Part shown: positions 13,293-26,300 of the stretch, one piece after another
Layout of the letters: every line of letters starts with the position of its first letter
Numbering within the stretch: position 1 is the first letter of the stretch
NCBI RefSeq assembly: GCF_023973825.1
Contig: NC_090125.1
Span: 1,361,501 to 1,425,500 of the forward strand
Source of the DNA: Plasmodium brasilianum
Taxonomy: Eukaryota; Apicomplexa; Aconoidasida; Haemosporida; Plasmodiidae
Reading direction: 5' to 3'
DNA length: 64,000 bases
Translations under genes and position numbers: made by a program
The notes under the pieces: model-generated
Told to the model about the DNA's origin: nothing
Seen by the model: only the letters and a program-made list of their open reading frames with translations
The model's database searches: none

Positions 13293-13498
13293 ATGGATGC
13301 TGCCAGCAAATGCGTCATTGGCACAAAAATTTTTATTAGAGATAAAAACAAAGTAAACGAATAGCATTACAAGCGAAGCTTCGTGCATGTACGCGGTCAT
13401 ACGTAAATATGCAAATATATACATTGATATGTGTATGCGCGTGTGTGTATGTACGTATGGATGGATACTTGTGTGCATATGTTAACGTGTGTTTATCC

Positions 13499-13532
<34 letters not shown>

Positions 13533-16500
13533 TTATTTTTATATGCACATATATATCCTCATGCATGCGTAACGGCTTAACTGTTTAGGTATGGGCTCGC
13601 GCTGAAATTATAAAAGAAGACGACGATATAGTTGTCAAGACTGAAGACGATGAAATTATTAAATTAAAGGAGAGTGATGAGTTCTACCTTAGAAACTTAG
13701 GTTCGTACATCTATGTTTTGCAGTATCTGTGTGTAGAGCAAGTCTCAAGCAGGAAAAAGATGACTAGTGTAAATATACTACGATACAGTTTACGAAAAAG
13801 CTTAAAAAAATAAAATAAAATAAATAATTAAATATACATATATGCTCACAAACGTAGACAGATTTTATCTCATTTCCCTGTGCGCTTCTTTATATTATTG
13901 ATGTACGTACATATATGCATTCGTGTACGTAGCGGACGAGCCAGCTTGAGCACTCACCTCAGCACCAGTTCACTTGTTCTCTTTTTCATCTGTTCCTTTT
14001 CCCCTTCCCATATCCCACTCAGACATATTCGATTCGAGCGGACTATCCGCACCACCGGATCTGACCAAGTTAACGCATCTACACGAAGCATCGATTCTAC
14101 ACAGCCTTAATCTGCGATTTGACATTGATGAAATATACACCTTCACAGGGCCCATACTGATCGCTGTGAATCCATTTAAGATAATAAACAATTTATATAG
14201 TGACAACGTTCTAGCTAAACATGTACAACCAATACAGTCAAAAACCCCACATATATTTGCTACATCTAATAGTGCTTATCTAGGAATGTGTAATAATGGG
14301 AGATCACAGACTATACTCATAAGTGGAGAATCTGGAGCAGGTAAAACAGAATCAACAAAATATGTAATGAAATTTTTAGCATGTGCAGGTTCAGATATTA
14401 AAAAAAGATCATTAATTGAATCTCAAGTTCTGGAAAGTAATCCATTGTTAGAAGCTTTTGGAAATGCTAAAACTCTAAGAAATAATAATTCTAGTCGTTT
14501 TGGAAAATACATAGAATTACAATTCACTTTAGACAGTAAGGGTTATATAAAGGGTAAGTTATGTGGTGCTAAAATTTTAACCTATCTATTAGAAAAAGTT
14601 AGAGTGTGCGATCAACAGGAGGGGGAAAGGAACTACCACATCTTCTACCAGTTGTGTGCAGCTGCACAAAGGGCTAGGCAGGGTCCGCACGGGGGGGAAG
14701 AGACAGAAGGGGAAAAAGCGGAAGAAACTAGCAAAGAAAGAAGCGAGAAGGAAGTGGAAAAAACGAAGGAAGACGACGAAGCGAAGGAAGCGGAAAACAC
14801 CATTCGCACTCGTCTTCCCAGTGTCCATGGTAGTCACTACTACCACTTCCCCTCGACGAAGAAGTTCAAAGGAGTAGAAAATATAAAAGTGCTAAAAATC
14901 GACTTGAGCGATTTTAGGAGTCACACAAACTTTCGTTACTTAACCAAGTCCAGCGTGTACAAACTTAACGGGGTGAACGAACTGGAGGAATTTGAATCGA
15001 CTATATACGCTATGCAAACGATAGGTATAAAGAAGGAGGAACAGTATCAGATATTCAAAGTTTTAGAAGGTATTCTTTACATAGGAAATATTTTATTTAA
15101 TAATGATGAAAATAAGGAAGAATCAACAATTTTGGACTCTACATATGAAGATTTAAAAAAGGCTGCATCTTTTTTAGATGTAGATGAAGAGAAATTAAAA
15201 GAATCTTTATGTTATAAAACTATTATTGCAAATAATGAACATTATAAAAAACCTGTAAATTCTAATATAGCAAATGATATAAGAGATGCATTAGCTAGAG
15301 CTATATATGGATGTTTGTTTTTAAAAGTAGTAGAGCGAACAAATGATTCGATTGGTTTTATAAATGATGTGAATCTATTTTGTGGAGTTCTAGATATATT
15401 TGGATTTGAATCTTTTCCAGTAAATTCATTTGAACAATTATGTATCAATTATACAAATGAATGTTTACAGCTATTTTTTAATAATTTTATATTTAAATGT
15501 GAAGAAAAATTATATATGCAAGAAGGAATAAAGTGGGACCCATTAGACTTCCCAGATAATAAAGACTGTGTTGAAATTTTAGAATCGAAACCATTTGGCA
15601 TATTTTGTATGTTAGATGAAGAATGTCATATACCATCAGGTAAGGATAAAACCTTTTGTAGTAAAATTATAACAAAACATATTTCTAATACAAAGAGATT
15701 TAAAATTATTAAAACGGATTGTTTTAGTTTTATCATAGTCCATTTTGCAGGAGAAGTCAAATATAATTCTGCAGGGTTTGTTGAAAAGAACAAAGATCAA
15801 TTATCAACTGATGTTCAGAATGTATTATTGCAAAGTAAGAATGAATATATATCATCGCTTTTTGAAAAATATTTAAGGCGAAATGTGGATAAGAGAAAAT
15901 TTGTAACTGTCTCAAGTGAATTCAAAGAACAATTAAATTCTTTAATGATACGTATTCGACAAACGGATCCTCATTTTATTAGATGCATTAAACCGAATTC
16001 ACAAAACTTACCAGATATATTTGATCGTATATCCGTTAATGAACAATTGAAATATGGAGGAGTCTTACAAGCAATAAAAGTTAGTAGAGCTGGATACCCG
16101 GTTCGTATGACTCATGCAGAGTGTGTAAATGATTACAAAATTCTTTTAAGTAAAAACGATAAAGAGTTATTTTCTGCATATAATGAAAAATCATGGTCAT
16201 ACAAAGCGAGATTTATTTTGAATAAAATGATTTCTACTGGACCCATACAAGAGTATATTACATCCTTGAAAAAGATAAAAAGAGAAAAACAAAATGAATA
16301 TGAATTTTTCTTGAAATACTCAAACAAGAAGGCTAAACCAATTAAGGGAAAGAATACAAGTGTAACAGCTAAACGTGTGGAGGGAAATTCCAGCAAGGGG
16401 GATATGCTAGCGGAGGGGGGTATCATCAGTGGTAAACAAGAACAAGGAGAGGGGCATCAGGATGAGAAGTTGAACGATCCGCTGAACGAGCCGCAGAACG

Positions 16501-19500
16501 AGCCGCAGAACGAGCCGCAGAACGAGCCGCAGACCGACGAAACGGCGTTCATCTGGTCAGTGGGGAAAAATTTGTGCTTCTTCAAAAGCGACGCGTTCAA
16601 CATCTTGTCAACGATGAGAAGTGACTACCGGTTTGCACAGGCAGTAGTCATTCAAAAGAATTATAAATGTTATGTGGAAAGGAAAAGGTACAGTATAATG
16701 AGGAGCAAAGTAGTAGTACTACAGAGATGGTTTAGGAATATATTAATTGTTATTAGAAAAGAGAAAGAGAGGAATAAAAAGGCCAAGGAGCTCATATGTT
16801 TACATATATATGGTTATGTCGTTAGGAAGAAGTATTTACATAAAAGGAAGTGTGCTATACTTATACAATCTTATATAAGAAGATACCTTACTATGAGATT
16901 TTATAAAACGTATAAGCAAAACTGTTATGCTAGTAAAATTCAAGCAACGTGGAAAACGTACAAAGAAAGAATGTATTATATGAAGTTAAAAAGATCTACT
17001 AAGATGATACAGCTAAAATGGAAGGGTATACTAGCAAGGAAACAATTACGAAGGCTTAAAGAAGAAGCAAAGGAAGTTGGATCCTTATTGAGTAAAAATC
17101 AAATATTAATAAATCAACTAAAAACAGAAAAAAATGAAAAATTAGAAATAGAAAATAAACTACTAAAAGCGTTAGCAAATATAGACACACTGACTAAAAA
17201 GGTAGAAGCGTTAGAAAGGACAAATAAAAACAACGAATCAATTATTAAAGATTTGCTTCAAAAAGTACAGAATATATCCAGTAAAGAATTAAATAACAAG
17301 ACTGAAGTAGGCCCTTCTCGAAGCGAGTGCACAAAGGTTAGCGCTGCAGATAGGAGGGGTGTACAGGTAGGTACAGATCAAAATGGTGCTAATAGATTAA
17401 ACAGGAATAAGAATAGGAATAGGAATAGCAGTAGGGATAGGAATAGCAGTAGGAATAGGAATAGCAGTAGGGATAGGAATAGCAGTAGGAATAGGAATAG
17501 CAGTAGGAATAGGAATAGCAGTAGGAGTGCCGGTAGGAGCAGCAGCAGCAGTAGCCGTCATGGTAAACTTGCTACAGAACTGAAGAGTGCCAAGGACAGC
17601 ACTGCGTTAAGTAAAGACGAACTGACAAACCTGCTAAGCAAGGTTAAAGCGCTTGAATCAGAAAATAAGGAATATATGAAGAAAAATAATTTATTGAACG
17701 ATCGCTACAATAAATTGTTAAATTTGCTCTCACATATCAAGGATAAAAATATCGGCATTCCTGGAATGGTGTACCGCAATTTGTGCGGGAGTAAGCCGAG
17801 CAGTGGAGCATATGCCGTGGCATACAAAAACGGACTTGGTGAACCCAGGGTTATTGGAAGTAACAGTCGTAGTGCCAGTCGGGGTGCGAATGGGCTTCCG
17901 TTGGATAAGATTCTCTTAAACTGCAGTGGTGAAGAGAAATATGTGCATCTATATCATCGAACAAGTAAGAACCATATACAGAGTAACACAACGGCCGATA
18001 TTCTCATGTGTGGGCCTAAGAGTGTTGGAAAGACGAGTTTACTAGAAGATCTCTTTGTACGTTTGGGAGATGAAATAAACTTGAACATTTTAAGGAAAAA
18101 CAAAAAGAAACAAAGAGAAGATATGAATTCTTTTATTTATAATACATATATAATTACACATAAGGAGACACAAATAAAAATCGTTGATTGTGGTTATTGT
18201 TCTAATAAAGACTTAGATGAATCTCTTTTTAATTATGTAAAAAATTCAATGTGTATTATAGTAGTCTTTGATTCTACAAAGAAAGAATCCGTTAGTCCAG
18301 CTTTACATCTTCTACAAGAAGTATCACTTATTAATTTAAAGAAAACAACAAAATTGTATTTGCTTGAAAATATATTCAACGAAAAAATTAATTTAAAACC
18401 TAATACTACTGACGTGGCATATGCTCTGAGAGTAGTAAAAACGTGCAATGCGTATTATGTAAAGGCGCTCGATATATACGATATACTGAACGACTATGTG
18501 GGAGGCCGCGCAAACGGGTATGCTGACAGTTATGCGAACGAGTATGCAAACCACTATTCAACTAACAATGCAAATGAAGTATATGTTGAGCCAAATAACC
18601 CCTTTAACCCTCAAAATGACAAGAAAATTGTAATTAACCCTTCCTTGATCCATTACAACAATAACAGGGTAAACAAAAAAAAAGTGGAAACAAGTTATGA
18701 AGGAGAAGTATCTTCTTTCCTGCCTGATATAACAGATACCAATACATCTCTTTTTTTCGAAAATAAAAAGGAGGAATTAGCTCTACATAAAAATAATATG
18801 TACTCTGTAGCTAACACGTTAAAAGCTTTTTGTGGTATTCATAACAATAGCAATAAGAAGAATCAAAATATACAACTGTTAAGAGAATCGATGCCTCTAA
18901 ATAATTATGTATATAGCAATAAAAAGTATAACACGGAACTAGGAAAAGGTCTACAACCTATTTATGAAATAACACTAAAGGGAAATGTCCCCATTACATA
19001 TCTGTTCATCGGCCAAGATTTTGCCAATAAGAATTATACCTTATTAGCTGTTGGTTGTAAAGACGGAGTAATATACATTTACAAATGCTTCCGTAGTAAG
19101 TTAGAAATGAGCAGTAACTTCTTCCACCCGAATGAGGAGAAGCTCAAGAAGAGCGACAGTGAATGCACGAATGGGGAGGGTAGCAGCAATATTGTTATGG
19201 GTGCAGATAACCATACCAATTTACATAATCGTGGTAACAGCTATACCAGTCCGCTCGATCGTGGTAACAGATATACCTGTTCACTCAATCGCAGTAATGA
19301 CTACTCCAATCCGCTCCACCGCGGTAATAGCTATTCCAATCCGCTCCAGTGCAGTAACTGCAACGAAATCAATGAAGAGTTTCGAAGTGTAGAAGAGATA
19401 GGCGATCCAATGAAAAATGATTCCTCAGTCTATGCTGAGGATAACCAAGAATCAGCTCAATTGTTATCAAAATTATGCGGTCATAAAAAAGCAATAACAT

Positions 19501-20320
19501 GTCTAGTTTTTTCATTATGTGAAGATAAAATAATATCATCATCTATTGATAGAACAATAAAAATATGGGAAGTATGTACAGGATTTTTATTAAAGGTATT
19601 TTCTGACTCCTCCGCTACATTGTCTGTTTTATTATTTCCAACAAATCTTGATATATTTCTCTGCTCCAACTGTACTTCTCTACTACGAATTGTAAACCTA
19701 AACAGTGGTCAGGTTTATCAGAAAATTAAATTAGAGAGTGAAATAAGAGCACTAGAAATGGACGATACGTGTTTAAATATATTTGCTGGGTCCAAAAATG
19801 GTACTATATATGTATTAGAAGTAATATATAATGAACGAATTGAAATAAAATTTCGTTTTCTTTTTTCCTTATCCCCAATAACTTGTATCAAATATATTCC
19901 TAGATATCACACAATTAAAACTAACCCCACTATTATTGTTAACTCATGTGATAATCATATTGGTATTATTGAATGTATATATGGTAATAAAGGGGTACTC
20001 ACCACCTTATCAGTTAAACACAGAATTAGAATTAACCATGCTCTACTTCCCATACGCAATTGCTATTCCAAATTTGGAGGTGGTTGGTTTATGTCGGGTT
20101 CAGAGGACGGAAACATTTACATCTGCTCTCTACTCCCACAGTCCAACTACAAGCTTATCTTTTTAAAACATCATAAGGTCAGTTGATCATGTATACCTTC
20201 ACATTGCAAATCTGTCTAGTGCCACTATGCAACATGTTAAGTATAATGAGCTGTTCAAGTGGGCTTTTCTTTTGTTCTCTCATCTTCTATTTATATTTTT
20301 TTCTTTTTTCTTTTTTCATT

Positions 20321-20354
<34 letters not shown>

Positions 20355-20464
20355 CTTCCTTGTAGGCACCCGTCATGACCGTTGTGGTAAACGACATCGA
20401 CACTTTGATGGTATCGGGTGATTCAAAAGGAAACATAGTTTTTTGGAGGAGATCCTTTGTGTAA
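13293..20464 (+). CDS. MyoF: Myosin F-type heavy chain: myosin motor, six IQ motifs, coiled coil, Ras-like domain, WD40 tail
   Basis: Actin motor of the apicomplexan class with a WD40 tail; in this lineage it is known for organelle and vesicle transport. Four exons fit in phase: 13293-13352, 13589-13700, 14023-20177, 20366-20464, giving about 2141 residues. Exons 1-2 encode the SH3-like N-terminal subdomain ('GTKIFIRDKNKVWARAEIIK'). The motor shows P-loop GESGAGKT at residues 159-166, switch I 'NNNSSRFGKYIEL', switch II 'DIFGFES' from residue 515 and the relay/actin region 'RQTDPHFIRCIKPN'. Charged inserts follow 'IFYQLCAAAQ' (14670-14830) and the motor end (four NEPQ repeats, 16475-16535). 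Six IQ motifs span about residues 930-1070, then a short coiled coil and an Asn/Arg/Ser repeat. A P-loop domain with GPKSVGKT lies at residues 1388-1395. WD40 repeats run from about residue 1704 to the end, and the last blade is completed by exon 4 ('SGDSKGNIVFWRR'). The identity is secure. Confidence 0.95.
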
Positions 20465-20551
20465 TACTATTGGTATTCCTTCTTTTTATTCAATATTTTC
20501 TTGTCTATTCATTTTTTGCTCTTATGTTTGCACCTCATTTGGGTTCGTCTT

Positions 20552-20885
20552 TTTTGTTTGTCTCTAACTCATTTTTTGTCTCTAACTCCTTTTTTGTCTC
20601 TAACTCCTTTTTTGTCTCTAACTCATTTTTTGTCTCTAACTCCTTTTTTGTCTCTAACTCATTTTTTGTCTCTAACTCCTTTTTTGTCTCTAACTCCTTT
20701 TTTGTCTCTAACTCCTTTTTTGTCTCTAACTCCTTTTTTGTCTCTAACTCCTTTTTTGTCTCTAACTCCTTTTTTGTCTCTAACTCCTTTTTTGTCTCTA
20801 ACTCATTTTTTGTCTCTAACTCCATTTTTGTCTCTAACTCCATTTTTGTCTCTAACTACTTTTTTGCCTTCAACTCCATTTTTGT
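20552..20885. repeat. 18-base tandem array (TTTTTTGTCTCTAACTCC)
   Basis: About 18 consecutive copies of an 18-base unit, with single-base variants (CC to CA at the unit end, GTC to GCC near the 3' edge). The unit length is a multiple of three, so each frame gives a six-residue periodic peptide on either strand. It starts about 90 bases after the myosin stop codon, so it may lie in the 3' UTR. Confidence 0.9.
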
Positions 20886-21089
20886 TCCTTGTACGGAAAA
20901 CTCGTCTTTGAGCTTCAAACAGAACGAACCCTTGATCATAAAAAAGGGACATTCACTAACCGTACACACCTGTTCATGTACACATACACCCATACAAACA
21001 TATGCACATGTATATGTACGCACGTATGTGGGTAAATGCTCATGTATCGACGTTCCCCTGTAGTATAGTTGCTGCCAAACGGGTTGATG

Positions 21090-21310
21090 ATATTTACATG
21101 ATAATATTTACATGATAATATTTACATGATGATATTTACATGATAATATTTACATGATAATATTTACATGATAATATTTACATAACATTTACATGATAAT
21201 ATTTACATGATAATATTTACCTGATAATATTTACATGATAATATTTACCTGATAATATTTACCTGATAATATTTACAGTATAATATTTACATAATAATAT
21301 TTACAGTATA
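21090..21310. repeat. 14-base tandem array (ATGATAATATTTAC)
   Basis: About 15 copies of a 14-base unit with substitutions (CTG for ATG, AGT for ATG), degenerating at both ends. Non-coding; the unit contains in-frame stops. Confidence 0.85.
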
Positions 21311-21544
21311 TTTCATACTTCACATAAATGGGCCAAAATTTATGGGTATGGGTACCTGCAGGTAGAAGCGAGTGTAACCTAGTCCCCAGTAGTGGTTACG
21401 AGTAGTGGCTGCCAAGTGTATACAAGTAACATTCCATATTTTCCAAGTTCTAGACTTTTTTAACCATAATGAACGAGCTGTATTACATGCTAGGAAAAAA
21501 AGAACACCATTACAATTACATCTTTTTATATTACATATTGGTAC

Positions 21545-21588
<44 letters not shown>

Positions 21589-22794
21589 ATATATATTTAC
21601 GTATGTTATGTCGTATGCTATACATTACAGTACTGTACTATACGCACTGTATTGTATATAAATCCCATCCTTGGTTTCCCTCTCATAATGCTATCATAAA
21701 AAATTATCTTCTTGTCAAGTGAATGCAAAGAGGAGATGATAAAAGCACTTAGTTTTGTGCACCACTATCCATTCACTCATTTTTCGAGGCCTTAAAAATT
21801 TACAGAAATTACAAAAATTTTAGATGTTTTAAAAATAAGCTAAAAGGATATTACAAATGGATATATTAACTGGTATATTTTTTTTATTTTTTTTTTTTTT
21901 TTATTATTCTTATAATACCAATCTCTTTAGTAAATTTAATTAATTCTATATTCAAGAGCGCCCAAGAAAGGTGGTATATTCTCGAATGCCAATTTTTCAT
22001 GTATTTTTTCATATATTTTTTCATATATTTTTTCATATTTTTTTTTTTTTTTTTTTTGCTTTAAACTAAGTTGTTATGTATAGTTTACCCCTTTTTCTTG
22101 TAGAATTAAATCAGTACTTGTTAAAGCAAAATTAAAAGTTGATTTTTTGAAAACTCGTCCTAGTTCAATGCTACAAATGCGCACAGGATAGAAATATATA
22201 TAGCAACGTTGTTTATATACATATGTATATGCAATGAATAAATTGGGGGAAAAAAAAAAAAAAGAATTCTCCCTATAATAATGTACATAATATGTACATA
22301 TATATATGTATTTATGTACGAGAGTGTAATACAAAAGGTACCATTGAGAATTCTCAATTCAATGCATAATAAAAATATTTTTTAAAAACAAAAAAGCGAC
22401 TACAGTTATATATATGCGGCTAAATTTTTTATATATTATTTGTTTTTTTTTTTTTAAATAGTCCTATAATTCTGATTACGTACATAATTTTATATGCAAG
22501 CGACATGTACGCAAAACGATTGTGAGAAAACCGCTTGTACGTAGGAAACTGATGTAGATACGTTTGTTTCCTCAAGTACATAGTAGGGGTATTGGTCTGC
22601 ACTTACATACTGCCCCCGTTTCAATTTTTCCCAAAACTTTCAAGCAGAATATTATATAATTCAGAAAAAATGTTTTTAAGTTTTACTACATTTGATTGAG
22701 TGTTTGACATATTAGTGGAGAACTCGTAGGGACTTTTTTTTTTTTTTTTTTTTAAATCTCGGCATAAAAAATAGGCGAAAGGTAAAAAGAAGAT

Positions 22795-22842
<48 letters not shown>

Positions 22843-23307
22843 TATTCCTAGTTACGCTCATGCAGGATATAGCTGATGAAAAACGGTGCAACAATACGTG
22901 ACGCCATCCGTTGAATATAAATAAGGCGGAGTAAAGGAGAAAAAGAAGAAGAGCTATATATGAGTTAGAGTCAATTTTGTGGATTAGGCTTGAGAGAGAG
23001 ATTTATACTACTAATACATATTAACTACAAAACAGAACGAAGTGGTTTGTATGCCGCGGATGCGTAGGTATATGGCGCATCCCCCTTGCGTGAAGGAAGC
23101 AGTATTGGTCTAGCGCGGAAACGAAAACGTTACTTGCTTATATTACTAGCGTGCACGTATGCGCACGCGAGGACTGGAAGTTCCAACGGGATAAGCATCT
23201 AAACTTCCGACATTCCAGCATAATTAATCAGGCGTCTATTATATTCGAATAGGCTTCTATTATTTTCTGGTGATCTTCCGCATAACTTTATAGCGTCTGT
23301 CCGAGGC

Positions 23308-26300
23308 ATGATGCAGGTCGACATGCAGGAGCTGAGGGAGGTAATCCGGACGAGCAGCTTGAAGAAGGGCTTCGTGAAGGATGTGAAGAACAACTGTGAG
23401 ATTAAGAGCATCCACTTTGGAATAATGAGTAAAGAAGAAATAATTAAATATTCGGAAGTAAAAATTATGAATAGAGAAATGTATAAAAGTAATAGTGGTA
23501 TTCCATATCCATATGGTGTTTTAGATTTAAAATTAGGTGCACATAAAAGTAATTCAGTATGTGAAACATGTAATAGAAAATTTATTAACTGTTCAGGTCA
23601 TTTTGGACATATTGAATTAAATTATCCATTTTTTCATATAGGATATTATAAGTATATTATTCATATTCTATATTGTATATGTAAAACGTGTTCAAATTTG
23701 TTATTACCCTTAGATAAGATTGAAATATTTTCAGAATTAAAAAGGAAAAAGACAGATGACTCACTTTTTAAAAAACATTTATTTAAAAGAATATTAAATG
23801 AATGCAAAAAAATAAATAGATGTTATAAATGTGGAAGTCCACAAGGAGTAATTAAGAAGATAATAAAACCGAGTCTTGATCAATTTATGAAATTAAAACA
23901 TATATTAAAGGTTAAAGTAAATGGTAAAATGATTATAAAAGAGGAAGATTTAAATAGTTTATATGTGTTAAAATTATTTCGTAATATAAATCCATTTCAT
24001 GTAAAATTATTAAATATTGAGAAACCAGAAAAACTAATCATTACAGCACTTCTAGTACCTCCAAATACTATACGCCCTTCTGTAATTATAGATGAACATG
24101 GTACAGCAGAAGACGACTTAACATGTATATTGTCCGAAATAGCACAACTTAATAATACTATTCATAATCAATGTTTAAATGGGTATCAGACGAATCAATT
24201 TTTAGGAAATATTGAATTTTTACAATTACAGCTAACCAGATTTATCAACAGTGATTCACCAGCTGTATCACAGCTTTTAGCTACACAAAATATTTCAAAA
24301 CCAGGAAGAGGTATATGTCAAAGACTCAAAGGAAAAGAAGGTAGATTTAGATGTAATCTATCGGGTAAGAGAGTAGATTTTTCAAGTAGAACTGTTATAT
24401 CTCCTGATCCTAATATTTCTATAGATGAAGTTGTTATACCAAAAATTATTGCTATGAGACTCACCTATCCAGAAATTGTAAATAAATACAATATGGAAAA
24501 ATTAAAAATGCTCATTAGAAATGGGGCAAACATGTGGCCTGGTGCTAACTATATCATAAAGAGGAAACAGAAAAGTGCGGATTATGTTGAGAATACTAGC
24601 TTTGGTCTTAGAGCAATGAGCAACGGGGGTATGGCCGGTAGCGGCAGTACCCCGGCAATTCTGGACGCCCTAAAAAGGTACATCAACAGGAGCGGTATTG
24701 TTAACGGAAGTGCTGGTACCAATGATAATGCCTGCCCAAGCATCAGCGCAAGTAAAATAAGCCTGAAGTACGCGAATAAAAGGTACGTAATAGATAACCT
24801 GAGCATAGGGGATATAGTGGAAAGGCATATATGCAACGGTGATATCGTTTTGTTCAACAGGCAACCGTCTCTACACCGCATGTCAATCATGTGCCATAAG
24901 GCAAAAGTAATGGATTACAAAACTTTTCGTTTCAATGAATGTGTGTGTTCACCATATAATGCAGATTTTGATGGAGATGAAATGAATTTACATGTACCAC
25001 AAACAGAAGAAGCAAGAGCAGAAGCATTATATCTAATGAATGTGAAACATAATTTAATAACACCAAAAAATGGAGAAGTAATAATAGCATTAACACAAGA
25101 TTTTTTATCTGCATCTTATATTATTACTAATAAGGATACATTTATTGATAGAGATACTTTTTGTTTATTATGCTGTTATTTCTCCGATGGAAAAGTTCAT
25201 ATAGAATTACCTGTACCGGCAATATTAAAACCTAAGGAATTATGGACAGGTAAGCAATTAATTAGTGTTTTAATTAAACCTAATAGAAAAGAAAATACTA
25301 TAATAAATTTTGAATTAAAAGAAAGAGAATATTCATCTAAAAATGGAGATTTAAAATATTTATGCTTAAATGATTCATATGTTTGTTTTTATAAATCTGA
25401 ACTAGTTTGTGGTTCGCTTGGGAAAAAAGTATTAGGGTCATCAAAATATGGTCTATTCTATTATTTAATTCATCATAATTCATCGCATGTTGCGGTAAAA
25501 ATTATGAACAGATTTTCTAAACTAACTAGTAGATACTTTTCAAATAAAGGTATGACCATTGGAATAGATGATGTTACTCCATCCACTACATTAACAGAAA
25601 AGAAAAAAGATTTATTACTTAAAGGTTATGATATGGTTAATAAAGAAATTATATCCTATAATGAAAAGAAAATGCAAATACAACCAGGATGTACTTTACA
25701 AGAAACGTTAGAAATTAAGGTAAAAAATATATTAGATGATTTAAGAAATGATGCAGGAAAAACATGTAATCAGTATTTACATCATTTAAATAAACCACTA
25801 ATTATGTTCAACTCTGGAGCTAAGGGAGCTCTAATTAATATTGCACAAATGATAGCGTGTGTTGGACAACAAAATGTAGCTGGTCAAAGAATACAAAATG
25901 GATTTATTAATAGAACATTACCCCATTTTCATTTTCATTGTAAAGATTCTGAAAGTAGAGGATTTGTTCAAAATTCTTTCTATACTGGACTCAATCCAAC
26001 CGAATTCTTTTTTCATACCATGTCTGGTAGAGAAGGATTAGTCGACACTGCTGTGAAGACTGCCGAAACTGGGTACATGCAAAGAAGATTAATGAAAGCT
26101 TTAGAAGATCTTTCAATCCATTATGACTACTCTGTTAGATCCTGTGATAAACAGATAATACAGTTTATCTATGGAGATGATGCGCTGAATCCCTCCTTTG
26201 TCGATAACAATAATACGTACGCGGATCAGTTTGACAAAATTTTCCACCATATCATTTCCATATCCTCAAGCCACAAGCTTCTCTCCTTTAAGGGAAGCTT

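Larger units (their letters stand above)
20465..23307. other. Intergenic region between myosin F and RPC1
   Basis: Contains the 18-base and 14-base arrays listed separately, TA runs at 21548-21585 and 22800-22838, and poly-T tracts. The last 400 bases (22890-23307) are less AT-rich and are probably the RPC1 leader. No additional gene is supported. Confidence 0.6.

Noticed and set aside
20443..21063. 206-codon plus-strand ORF (FVSNSF repeats) overlapping the end of myosin F
   Set aside because: Its body is the translation of the 18-base array, and its start lies in another frame of the last myosin exon. No domain and no independent coding signal.
23199..23411. 70-codon minus-strand ORF over the RPC1 start
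   Set aside because: Overlaps the conserved RPC1 N-terminus antisense and has no support beyond being open; the higher G+C there is explained by the leader and coding start.
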